Below are positions 16,566 through 26,500 of a DNA stretch of 64,000 nucleotides, piece after piece. This DNA is from Comamonas fluminis (GTDB taxonomy: Bacteria; Pseudomonadota; Gammaproteobacteria; Burkholderiales; Burkholderiaceae_C). Location of the stretch: contig NZ_CP066783.1 in assembly GCF_019186805.1 (NCBI RefSeq), positions 3,919,501-3,983,500 of the forward strand, read 5' to 3'. The notes beneath the pieces are model-generated. The model saw nothing but the letters and a program-made list of their open reading frames with translations, did not search any database and was not told where the DNA came from. Within the stretch, counting starts at the first letter, position 1. Every line of letters begins with the position of its first letter. The translations under genes were made by a program, and so were the position numbers.

Positions 16566-17096
16566 TCAGGCCTCTTGAATGCGGAAGTGGAAAACACCGC
16601 CCTCATCGCGCGCCAGCGCCAGAGAGCGGTCGGCCTGCAGCGCCACGCGGGCTGCGGCAAAGTCGGCCTGGATAGGCAGCTCGCGCCCACCCCGGTCCAC
16701 CAAAACGGCCAGTCGCACGCAAGCGGGACGGCCGTAGTCATACAGTTCGTTGAGCACGGCGCGCACGGTGCGGCCGGTGTAGAGCACATCGTCCAGCACC
16801 AGAATGTCGGCGCCGTTGACATCGAAGTCGATCTGGGTCTGGGCGCTGCTGGACATGCCGCGCTGCGAGAAGTCATCGCGGTGCAGCGAAGACGACAGCA
16901 CGCTGGGCTTGCCTGCAAGGTTCAGGTCTTTGTGCAGACGCTCAACCAGCCAGGCGCCACCGGAGGTGATGCCCGCCAGACGGGTATTGGGGCCCATGAG
17001 GCGCTGCACGCCGCGCAGCAATTCGCTGTACAGGGCTTCGGCGTCCAGAATCAGGCTGCCCTGGCCCGACAGGTTTCCTGCAATGGTTTCACTCAT
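16566..17096 (-). CDS. pyrR: PyrR: pyr regulator / uracil phosphoribosyltransferase
   Basis: 176 residues of the type I phosphoribosyltransferase fold. The PRPP loop is [16 protein letters not shown], and [20 protein letters not shown] and [11 protein letters not shown] match PyrR. In Gram-positives PyrR is an RNA-binding attenuator; in proteobacteria its regulatory role is less certain. It overlaps ruvX by four bases and sits directly before pyrB. No clear attenuator hairpin was found in front of pyrB. Confidence 0.92.
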   Translation of the reverse strand: MSETIAGNLSGQGSLILDAEALYSELLRGVQRLMGPNTRLAGITSGGAWLVERLHKDLNLAGKPSVLSSSLHRDDFSQRGMSSSAQTQIDFDVNGADILVLDDVLYTGRTVRAVLNELYDYGRPACVRLAVLVDRGGRELPIQADFAAARVALQADRSLALARDEGGVFHFRIQEA

Positions 17097-17608
17097 GGAA
17101 GACTCCTCAAAAACTGTTCAAGAATGATGCAAGCCGATGCCGCGTCGGCGTCGCGTGCGCCGCCCGCCAGGGCTTCAGTTGTGCTGTAGCGTTCGTCCAC
17201 CTCATACACCGGCAGTTTGAAGCGGCTTCTGAGCTGGCGTCCAAATTTCAGGGCGCGGGCCGTGTTCTCGTGCGCAGCGCCATCGGGGTGATACGGCACA
17301 CCAATCACCAGCGCATTGGGCTGCCACTCGCGGATCAGCTTGTCCACGGCCTGCAGACGGGCATCGGCCCCTTCGGCCTTGATGGTGGGCAGCGGGTTGG
17401 CACCGCCCAGCACCCGGTTGCCCGAGGCGCAGCCCGTGCGCTTGATGCCAAAGTCAAAGCCCAGAAACTGCTGAAAATGCGCAGGCACCTCGGGCTTTTC
17501 GGGCTTGGGGGCCGCTTGTTCTGCCACGGAAGCAGTCGGTGAAAAGGCCGCATCGGCGGCCTTGTTGGAAGAGGAAATATCGTTCATGCGCGTCCCGATA
17601 CCGTTCAT
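17093..17608 (-). CDS. ruvX: Holliday junction resolvase-like RuvX/YqgF, with N-terminal extension
   Basis: 171 residues. The RNase H-like core starts near residue 48 (LGFDFGIKRTGCASGNRVLG, first catalytic Asp) and continues with VIGVPYHPDG, VDERYSTTEA and GGARDADAASACIILEQ. About 45 extra N-terminal residues rich in Ala, Pro and Glu are unusual, since most YqgF proteins are 130-150 residues. The first ATG overlaps the yqgE stop (ATGA); a second in-frame ATG lies seven codons later because of a short tandem duplication at the junction. Roles are in rRNA processing or recombination. Confidence 0.92.
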   Translation of the reverse strand: MNGIGTRMNDISSSNKAADAAFSPTASVAEQAAPKPEKPEVPAHFQQFLGFDFGIKRTGCASGNRVLGGANPLPTIKAEGADARLQAVDKLIREWQPNALVIGVPYHPDGAAHENTARALKFGRQLRSRFKLPVYEVDERYSTTEALAGGARDADAASACIILEQFLRSLP

Positions 17609-18204
17609 GCGCGTCCCGCTTCGGGCGATAGCATCCAGCGCTGCAACCCCAGCAGGCCCAGCGCCCGGTCGTATCGTTCATCCACGGGGGTATTGAAGAT
17701 CACATCTGGGTCAGCCTCCACGGTCAGCCAGGCGTTCTCGCCAATTTCGGATTCAAGCTGCCCCTCATCCCAGGACGAATAGCCCAGCGTGACCAGCACG
17801 CGCTTGGGGCCAGCGCCGTCAGACAGGGCTTCGAGCACATCCTTGGAAGTGGTCATTTCCAGCCCGCCGGGTATGGTCATGGTCGATGCGTAAGCCGATT
17901 CGTTCTCGGGCGCATCGGCAATCACCATGGGCTCATGCAGCACAAAACCGCGATCGGTCTGCACCGGGCCGCCGGTGAAAACCTGGGCCTCGCGCAGATC
18001 CTCGCGCTTGAGGCCCAAATCCACTTTCTGGAGCAGGCCTTGCAGGCTGAGCTTGGAGGGCTTGTTGATAATCAAACCGAGCGCGCCACGCTCGCTGTGC
18101 TCGCACAGGTACACAACGCTGCGCGAAAACGACTCATCTTCCAGGCCAGGCATGGCAATCAGGAAGTGGTGCGTCAAGTTGATAGGCGCAGATTCTGCAG
18201 ACAT
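17605..18204 (-). CDS. yqgE: YqgE/AlgH family protein
   Basis: 199 residues. Family features are LTHHFLIAMPGLEDESFSRS at the start, VYLCEHSERGALGLIINKPS and VTLGYSSWDEGQLESEIGEN. The molecular function is not well defined; AlgH was linked to alginate regulation in Pseudomonas. yqgE is usually followed by ruvX, as here. It is the first gene of the operon with pyrRBC', divergent from phrB with only 23 bases between starts, so the two promoters must overlap neighbouring coding DNA. Confidence 0.94.
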   Translation of the reverse strand: MSAESAPINLTHHFLIAMPGLEDESFSRSVVYLCEHSERGALGLIINKPSKLSLQGLLQKVDLGLKREDLREAQVFTGGPVQTDRGFVLHEPMVIADAPENESAYASTMTIPGGLEMTTSKDVLEALSDGAGPKRVLVTLGYSSWDEGQLESEIGENAWLTVEADPDVIFNTPVDERYDRALGLLGLQRWMLSPEAGRA

Positions 18205-18227
18205 AACTGCGATTTTAATGGCGAACC

Positions 18228-19718
18228 ATGACTCCTTCTTACCCTGTGGGCTTGATCTGGCTAAGACGTGACCTGCGCCTGCACGATAACGCCGCTATTT
18301 ATCAGGCTGCAAAGCATTGTGCAAAGCTGTATTGCGTCTTTGTCTTTGATGACAGCATTCTTTGCGCCCTACCCCACGCCGACCGCCGCGTGGAGTTCAT
18401 CTGCCAGAGCCTGAGCGAGCTGGATGCGGACCTGCGCCAGCACACACCCCGCCCGGAAACCGGCCTCATCACCCGGCGCGGCCTGCCGCAGGACATCATT
18501 CCCGCCCTGACGCAGCAACTGGGCGCAAGTGCCGTCTTTTGCAATGACGATGACGAACCCGCCGCCCTTGCCCGCGATGCCCAGGTGGCCCGCAGCCTCA
18601 AGGCCGATGGCAGGCTTTTGCTGCGCTACAAAGACCACCGCATCTTTGCCAAGGACGAGGTGCTGACCCAGAGCCTTTCGCCTTTCTCGGTCTTTACACC
18701 CTACAAAAACGCCTGGCTCAGGAAAATCACGCCCTTTTACCTCTCCAGCTACCCCAGTGAACGCGACCTGAGCGCCAAACTAGCGAACTTGCCGCAGAGC
18801 GAGCGCCGCCCCATCCCCACAGCCGCAGACCTGGGCTTTGCCGCCGACACCCTGCAAGGCCTGCGCCTGCCCACGGGCACCAGCGGTGCCAACCAGTTGC
18901 TGGCCGACTTTCTGCCGCGCCTGCCGCAATACAAGGCGGCGCGGGACTTTCCGGCCCTCAAGGGCCCCAGCTACCTCAGCGTGCACCTGCGCTTTGGCAC
19001 CGTCTCCATCCGCGAACTGGCCCGGCTGGCTTATGAAGCCACACACAACGAAGAGTGGCCTGCCAGCGCACGCGAAGGCGCAGCCACCTGGCTCAGCGAG
19101 CTGATCTGGCGCGACTTTTACTTTCAGATTCTGGCTCACCACCCGCATGTGGTGGAGCGCAGCTTTAAACCCGCATATGACGCTATCGAATGGGAAGCAG
19201 GCGCTGAGGCCGACGCACTCTTCACCGCCTGGTGCGAAGGCCGCACCGGCTACCCGCTGGTCGATGCAGCCATGCGCCAGCTCAACACCAGCGGCTATAT
19301 GCACAACCGCTTGCGCATGGTTACGGCCAGCTTTCTCGTCAAAGACCTGGGAATCGACTGGCGGCGCGGCGAAGCCTACTTTGCCGAAAAGCTCAATGAC
19401 TTTGACCTGGCCGCCAATAACGGCGGCTGGCAATGGGCTGCCTCCACCGGCTGCGATGCCCAGCCCTGGTTTCGCATCTTCAACCCGGTGACGCAAAGCG
19501 AGAAGTTCGACCCGGAAGGAAAGTTCATCGCCCGCTATGTGCCTGAGCTGACTGCACTGCCCGCCAAGCTGCGGCATGCGCCGTGGCTGGCGAAGCCCCT
19601 GGAGCTGGCCGAGGCGGGTGTTGCGCTTGGAAGCAGCTACCCGTTACCGGTGGTGGATCATGCCGCGGCGCGGGAGAAGACGCTGGCTCGGTTTGGGATA
19701 TTGAAGAAGGAGTCTTGA
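18228..19718 (+). CDS. phrB: Deoxyribodipyrimidine photolyase
   Basis: 496 residues. The N-terminal Rossmann part (GLIWLRRDLRLHDNAAIYQA) would bind the antenna chromophore. The C-terminal FAD domain has WLSELIWRDFYFQIL, VDAAMRQLNTSGYMHNRLRM and NNGGWQWAASTGCDAQPW. It repairs cyclobutane pyrimidine dimers using blue light. Length is normal for class I CPD photolyases. It is divergent from yqgE and ends just before the inverted repeat region at 19748. Confidence 0.96.
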   Translation: MTPSYPVGLIWLRRDLRLHDNAAIYQAAKHCAKLYCVFVFDDSILCALPHADRRVEFICQSLSELDADLRQHTPRPETGLITRRGLPQDIIPALTQQLGASAVFCNDDDEPAALARDAQVARSLKADGRLLLRYKDHRIFAKDEVLTQSLSPFSVFTPYKNAWLRKITPFYLSSYPSERDLSAKLANLPQSERRPIPTAADLGFAADTLQGLRLPTGTSGANQLLADFLPRLPQYKAARDFPALKGPSYLSVHLRFGTVSIRELARLAYEATHNEEWPASAREGAATWLSELIWRDFYFQILAHHPHVVERSFKPAYDAIEWEAGAEADALFTAWCEGRTGYPLVDAAMRQLNTSGYMHNRLRMVTASFLVKDLGIDWRRGEAYFAEKLNDFDLAANNGGWQWAASTGCDAQPWFRIFNPVTQSEKFDPEGKFIARYVPELTALPAKLRHAPWLAKPLELAEAGVALGSSYPLPVVDHAAAREKTLARFGILKKES

Positions 19719-19747
19719 GGTTTTTGGCTCCATGCTTCTTATTTAGA

Positions 19748-20047
19748 GACAGAGGCCGGGTCTCGCCCCGGCAGGCGAGTTACCTTTCTTGCTCGCACAA
19801 GAAAGGTAACCCAAAGAATGCGACCCGACCTCCTGCGTCCCTGCGCTGCGCTCCGGGCAAACCTGCGTCACGCAATTCAGTCTGCGGTGCCGCCGAACTC
19901 GCTGCGCGGCACGCCGCTTCGCTCAGACAAGCGGCGGCAAGTCAGAGCACGAAGCATTGGCACTCTTCGGTGCCAATGCCCGCAGCCTGAACCGCGTGCC
20001 GCAGGCGCATCCGCACGGGTGGGAGCGGGTACGGGCGGCCTGCCAGA
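19748..20047 (+). repeat. Family B large structured repeat, copy B1
   Basis: About 300 bases without a supportable gene. It starts with GAGGCCGGG and CGCCCCGGCAGGCGA, then a 12-bp hairpin TTACCTTTCTTG / CAAGAAAGGTAA (19780-19791, 19798-19809), several GC-rich hairpins, and TTGGCAC-TCTTCG-GTGCCAA at 19957-19976. The same order of elements occurs in copy B2 on the other strand with different stem sequences. Open frames here are by-products of GC richness. Confidence 0.75.
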
Positions 20048-20162
20048 GTTATGAAGAAACTTGCTTCTAGCCCCATCAATGATTGCGGTTACAGCTATCA
20101 AAAATATAGAGAAGCTCTGGTATTACCCCTTGTGACCACGCCTGTGACGGCAAGCTCTTGGG

Positions 20163-20391
20163 GCTGGCAGTTGCACCGCAGAGTGCAACTGCTTCGTCAT
20201 CAAACTTGCGGCAACTGTTTGAGCGGAGAGCGAAGCTCGAAGTGAGTTTTGCCGCACAGCCACAAGAACTTGTCGGCGCAGGTTGCCCGCAGCGAAGCGG
20301 AGGGTCGTGGGCATCGGGGCGGTGTTCTTTGCTTACTTTCTGGCACGCCAGAAAGTAAGTCGCCTGCCGGGGCGAAATCCCGGCCTCTGCA
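20163..20391 (-). repeat. Family B large structured repeat, copy B2 (inverted relative to B1)
   Basis: Read on the minus strand it starts with GAGGCCGGG and CGCCCCGGCAGGCGA, then TTACTTTCTGG / CCAGAAAGTAA (20333-20343, 20348-20358), and ends with TTGCAC-TCTGCG-GTGCAA (20171-20188). It is a diverged homologue of B1 in inverted orientation; the stems differ but still pair. The 115 bases between the copies contain the 11-mer AGCTATCAAAA at 20093-20103 and no gene. Confidence 0.75.
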
Positions 20392-20417
20392 TCAAAAACA
20401 AACCACAAAGCTCAAAA

Positions 20418-20503
20418 CAAAAAAGAAGCGGCCTGCGCAAGTCCTAAATAAGTTTCAGATCATTCCAATCTCAAACCATTCAAGAACCAGCGCAAGCCGC
20501 TTC
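20418..20503 (-). terminator. Terminator of the Pil-Chp operon, long loop
   Basis: GAAGCGGCCTGCGC (20425-20438) pairs with GCGCAAGCCGCTTC (20490-20503) with one mismatch, enclosing about 50 bases. On the minus strand the stem is followed by TTTTTTGTTTTG. It lies 18 bases after the chpA stop. Confidence 0.75.
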
Positions 20504-20520
20504 ACTATCAGTAGCAAACC

Positions 20521-23500
20521 TTATTCGTCTGCCGCCCCCGCTTCCTCCGGCGCAGGCCCACTCAGCGGATTGCGCTCTGGCGCCGGGCCGCTGCGCTGCA
20601 GGGCGTAGTGCTGAATCAGGCCCAGCAGTTCCTCATCCGAGTACGGCTTGCCCAGATAGTGATTGGCACCCAGCTCGCGTGCCATTTCGCGGTGCTTCTG
20701 GGCGATGCGCGAGGTAATCATCACCACGGGCAGGCCTTCGAGCTTGTGGTCGGCACGGATATTGCGCAGCAAGTCGAAGCCGTCCATGCGCGGCATTTCG
20801 ATGTCCGACAGCACCAGCGTGGGGCGTTCATCCTGCAAACGCTCCAAAGCCTGCAGACCATCAGCGGCCAGCGTGACACGGTAGCCTTCGCGCTGCAGCA
20901 GACGCTGGGTGACGCGGCGCACGGTGATGGAATCGTCCACCACCAGCACCAGCGGCACTGTGGTCTGCGCGCCGTCGAGCAGGCCAGCGGTCTGAGCCTC
21001 TGTAGCACCTTCGGCGGCAGCCTGTTCGGCCTTGGCCAGCATGGCACGCACGCTGTCGCCGTGCACATTGGCCAGCGCCACGGGGTTGTAGATCTGCACC
21101 ACAGCGCCCGATGGCAGCACGGACATGCCGGTCAGGCCGGGCAGACGCGAAAGCTGCGGGCCCAGGTTCTTGATCACGACTTCCTGGTTGCCCAGCACTT
21201 CATCCACGTGCAAAGCCACGCGCTGCGAGGCACTGCGCACGATGACCACGGGACGCGTGCGGCCCACGTTCTCATCGCTGCGCAGCGATGCCTGCCACAG
21301 CGCACCCGCCCAGAAGAAGGGCATGACTTCGCTGCCATCGTGGAACTCATGCTGGCGGTAGCTTTCTTCCAGCGTCTCGACCGAGACGCGGCGCACGATT
21401 TCCACCAAATTGGCGGGCACGCCCATGGAGATAGAGCCCATGCGCAGCATGACCACCTGGGTCACCGCTGTCGTCAGCGGCAGCACCAAACGGAAGGCGC
21501 TGCCACGGCCTTCTTCGGAGTGGGTTTCGATACGGCCACCCAACGCCGTCACTTCGGAACGCACCACATCCATGCCAATGCCGCGACCGGCCACACCCGT
21601 CACTTCGGTGGCCGTGCTGAAGCCCGGCTCGAAGATCAGACGGCCTGCGTCCTCCATGGTCATGAACTGCTCGGGAGTCCACAGCCTCAGGCTGATGGCC
21701 TTGGCGCGAATGCGCTCCAGGTGCAGACCTGCGCCATCGTCTTCCACCGACAGCGCAACGTCATTGCGCTCTTGGCTCAGAATGATTTCGATGGTGCCCA
21801 CTGCGGGCTTGCCAGCGGCCTGGCGCTCCTCTGGCAACTCAATGCCGTGGGCCACGCAGTTACGCAGCAGATGCTCGAAGGCCGGCATCATGCGTTCCAG
21901 CATGCCGCGGTCCATTTCGATGGTGCCGCCCAGAATATTCAGGCGCACCTGCTTGCCCATCTCCTTGGAGGTCTGGCGCACCACGGCGTACAGACGTTCG
22001 GCAAAGGAGTCGAACTCCACCATACGCGTGCGCAGCAGATCGCGCTGCAAGTCACGCGCCTGGCGGCCCTGGGCGACCAAGTCATCTTCCGCAGCCGCCA
22101 GATCGCGCTGCAGATTGCGCTGCACGGTGGCCACGTCGTTGACCGACTCGGCCATCATGCGGGTCAGCTCCTGCACGCGGGTGAAGCGGTCAAATTCCAG
22201 CGGGTCAAAGCCTGCAGCCGTGTCCTTGGACAGGGCCAGACGCGACTGCATCTGGCTTTCGGCCTGCACTTCAATGTCGCGCAACTGGCTGCGCAGACGC
22301 TCCAGGTTACCCGTCAGATCGTTGAGCGCGCTGCGTGCCTGATTCAGGCGCGAATCCACGCGGGAGCGGGCAATCAGCACCTCACCGGTCTGAGAAATCA
22401 GTCTGTCCAGCAACTGGGCGCGCACACGCACCGTCTGCTGCGAAGCTGCGCGAGGCACCACCGGTGCGGGCATCTGAATGGCTTCGGGTGCCGCCGCTGG
22501 TGTTTCCGGGGCTGTCTGAACTTCTTGCGCGGGCGCGGCTTCTGCGGCACTCAGGTGCAGCGGCGCCATGGCCAGCGAGTCATCCAGCTGGTCAAGCGCA
22601 GGCTCCTGCACCTGCTCACCCGCCATGCGCAGCACGTCAAAGCTGGCTTGCAGCGCGTCGAAGCTGCTCAGCAGCGGCTCAATCGCGTCGGCCGTGGGCT
22701 TTTCATGGTCCACACGCTCGACGGCAGATTCCAGACGGTGGGCCATTTCGCCCATGCGCATGGCACCCGCCAGACGGGCACTGCCCTTGAGGGTGTGCAG
22801 CGCACGCAGCGCTTCGTTGCGCGCATCGTCCTGGGACGGGCGGCCATGCCAGCGGCGCAGTGCGGCGCCCAGCTTGGGCAGCAGATCGACGGCTTCTTCC
22901 TCGAAGATGGGGAACAGATCGGGATCGACCTGGTCCAGCACATCGATATCGTCTTCGTCATCATCGGCATGCACTGCCAGTGCGATGGCTTCGTCGATAC
23001 GGCGTTGCAGCTCGGCTTCCTGGTCCACGGTGCTGCCACCTGGCACCAGTGAATAAGGCGCCTGCAGGGCCACGGGTTCGGCGGTGTCCAGCACCTGATC
23101 GACAGGTGCTTCAAACAAGGCGTGAATCTCTTCCATTTCAGCCTCGGCGGGCTGATGGATTTCTTCAACGGAAGGAACTTCCGGTGCAGCCTGCACAGGC
23201 TCAAGCTCAGCGGCCAGTTCGGGCAAGGCAGGCACTTCTGGCGAAGCAGGCTCTGCTGCCAGCTCTGGCTGCAACGATGGCGAAGCGGCTTGCGCCACAA
23301 CTTCGGGCTCAACCTCGGGCTCAACGTCCTTTTCGACCTGATCGACTTCTGCCGCAAAGTCCAGCGGCTGGTCCTTGGGGTCGCTGACCAGAGGCAGCAC
23401 GTCGGCAGGCCATTCGGTATCAGGAGCAATCAACAGTTCTTCGCCAGCGGGTTCTGCCTGATCGTCCACCTGAACTTCGGTGTTCAGCATTTCGCGCAGA

Positions 23501-26500
23501 GCATCTTCGACCGAAGGCAGCGGCGTCTTGAGGAAGCCTGCCGCGAACTGGTGCAGCAAACGACGAATTTCGTCGGATGCATCCAGGCTCTGACGGATCT
23601 GAACCTCGCTGGCATAACGCTGTGGCTGCAGATGCAGCAAGGCATGTTCCAGCAGTCGCGCCAGCTCGGACAAGGCCTTGAATCCCACCGTGCCAGAGCT
23701 GCCTGCCAGCGAATGCGCCAGAGCAATGGCGTCGTCCGGAATTTCCTGCTCAGGCTCTTTCACCCATTGCTGCAGCGTGGCGTCCAGACGGGCTGACCAT
23801 TCATCAGCTTCGTTCAGATAAACGCTGTAGAGCGGCGTGCTGATGCGCAGGCCATCAATGTTCTTGTAGCCGTCGTCCAGCTCTTCGGGCTGGGCTGGCT
23901 CGGCCTCGGGCAGCTCGGCAATCAAGGGCTCCGGCAGCACTTCCTCGTGCAGCGCCTCCTCATGCAACACTTCCCCGTGCAGCTCTTCCTGCGGATTCAC
24001 GTCCTGCAGTTGCAGCGCAGGCAACTCGATTTCGCTTTCAACAGCAGCAGGTGTGTGGCTTGCAATCGAGGCTTGCTCGCTCTCGCGCATGGCCGCTTCA
24101 AACGCAGCAAAGTCCAGCTCCTGCGCATCATCAGCCACGGCAGGAACAGCAGGCACGGCCTCAGCGGCTGGCGCCTGCACGTCAAACGCAGGCACTTCCT
24201 CCAGACTCAGGCCGTCCAGTTCATCCAGCACCAGCTCTGCAGCTTGCTCTGGCTGTGCTGCTGGTTCAATAACAGGCTCATGAACAGGTGCCAGAACGGG
24301 ATCGGTCGGCACAAATTCTGGAATTTCCAGCGCAGGAATTTCGGGCGTCCATTCCAGATCCGCCAGATCCGGCAGCGCATCCATCTGCGGCAGCTCCGCT
24401 TCCACAGCGGCTGGCACTTCAGCCACCGCTTGTGGTGCAAAGTCTGGAGCCAGTGGCTCCTGCTCTGCCACTTCTGCCACCTCTTCACGCACGCCCCGGC
24501 GTGGCACCAGCGCTACTTCGGCGCGCTCGCCATTCAGGCGCATGGCATCGGCGGCAGCGCGGAACGGGGTTGCCGACCAGTTCTGTGCCTGGTGCTGCTC
24601 CAGATCCTGCGCCCAGGCGCCAAAGGCCTTGAGCGCATCCTGGGCCAGTTGCTGCATGGCCTCGGGCATGGCTTTTTGCTCGGCCAGCCAGGCATTGAGC
24701 ATTTGCTCCATAGACCAGCCTGCTTCGCCAAACTCGTCAAGCCCCACCATGCGGGAGCTGCCCTTGAGCGTATGGAAAGCACGGCGCAGCGTGGTCTGTT
24801 CGCTCAGATTTGCGGGCTCATCAGCCAGCGCCTTCAACGCCTCCAGACCATTGCCAACAACTTCACGAGCCTCTTCAAGGAAGATGCCCAGCAATTCATC
24901 ATCACCGTCCAGATCATCGGCACTCAGCTCTACCGGCTGGGCCACAGGTGCAGGCGGCTCCTGTGCGGGCACTGGCGCAGGCTCTTGCACAGCCTCCTGT
25001 GCGAGCGCCTGCACGAACGCCTGCGCTGGTGCGTGTTCCTGCGCCGCAGGTGTCAGCTCGGGCAATGGCTCTGCAGCAGCTTGCGCTGCAGGCTCTGGGG
25101 CAACCGCAGGCGCAGAGAAGTCGAGCGTGAATTCATCCAGGCCCAGACTTTCATCTGCAGCGCTCTTGCTCGACTGCATGCCTGCGAACACCTGCGCCAT
25201 GGCATCTGCCAGAGCATCTGGGTTGCTCGATGAAGACGATGAGGCAGAAGCCAGAGCATCAAAATCCATTAGCCCTGCAGGCTCGGTCTCGGCCCAGGGG
25301 TTGGATTCTTCGGCGGCAGAATCTGCAAACGGCGTCAACTGATGCGCTGCAGCAGCTGCGGAATCGATTTCAGGCTGATGCAGCGCTTCAGGCTGCAATG
25401 GCAAGGAAGTGCCCGGTACATCTTCGACTGGCGCTATGTTATGAATAGCACCCGCATCCTCTGGCGCCAGTCTGGCCACTTCCTGCACAGGCACCTGCAC
25501 GGGTGGTGGCGCAGGGGTCGGCGTCGGAGCATGCACGACTGCGGCTGCTGTTGCAGGCACCGCAGCAGGCGCCGCTGGTGCGGGCTGCACTGTTGCAGGC
25601 GCTTCTGTGGTCAGCTCGGCAGGGGCTGCCAGCGCAGCGCCACGGCTGCGGCTTTGGCCCATGACGATGCGCAGCTCGTCCTTTTCTTCGTCGTACACAA
25701 ACAGCTTGCGCGCCATATTGCGCTGGTAGCTGAGCATGTCGATCAAAAATCCCATCGCGCCCAGGCTGCTGCCCAGTTTTTCAAAAACCGCCGGGCGGCT
25801 TTCTTCCTGAACCTCGCCCAGCATCAGGCGCTCGACCGTATCGCGCATGCGTTGCATGGCGGTCGCGGCCTGGTCAAAGCCCAGCACCATGAGCACGCCG
25901 CGCATCTGCGACATCTGGCCAGGCACAGGTGCCAGCACGGTGGAATCCGCAGGGTTGCGGAAGTACTGGTCCAGATGCTTTTCGGATTCACCCAGTGTCA
26001 CGCGCAGCTCGCCCACCACAGACCCCATGGTCTGCTGGTCGCTGGCCTGACGGTACAGCTCTTCCATCCACGATTCGAGAGGCTGCGATGGCGCACCGTG
26101 CAGGGCAGCATCGAGGCGCTGCACCAGCACCGCAGATTGTTCCGCCTGCGCATTTTCGTCATGCCCGCCTGTCATGAAAGAGGCCTGCAGATACAGCACT
26201 GCGGTGGCGACTTCCATAGCCAGCTCAGCCGGTGGTGGCTCGCCAATGCGGTCCACTGTTTCAGCCACGCGAATCAGCGCCCGCGCCAGACCATGGCTGG
26301 CGGGCTGCAGCTTGACCAGCGACTCTGCGACCTGAGCGAACTGCTCGGTCATGGGGCGAATCTTGCCCTTCTCGCCACCAGCCACGGCAGACCATGTTTC
26401 CGCCGCTGCAGCAATGCGCTTGCGCGCCTGCACCAGCACTGACGGGTCATAGCGACCAAAGCGCGTCACCTGGTAGTCCACCAGCGGCATGGCGTGCATG

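Noticed and set aside
19583..20408. Several 60-135 codon open frames in the phrB-chpA gap
   Set aside because: They run across the family B hairpins with no ribosome sites and no similarity to each other, although the DNA copies are homologous.
20608..23052. 814-codon plus-strand open frame opposite chpA
   Set aside because: It is antisense to the conserved kinase and receiver domains of chpA, has no recognisable domain, and long antisense frames are expected in GC-rich DNA with this codon bias.
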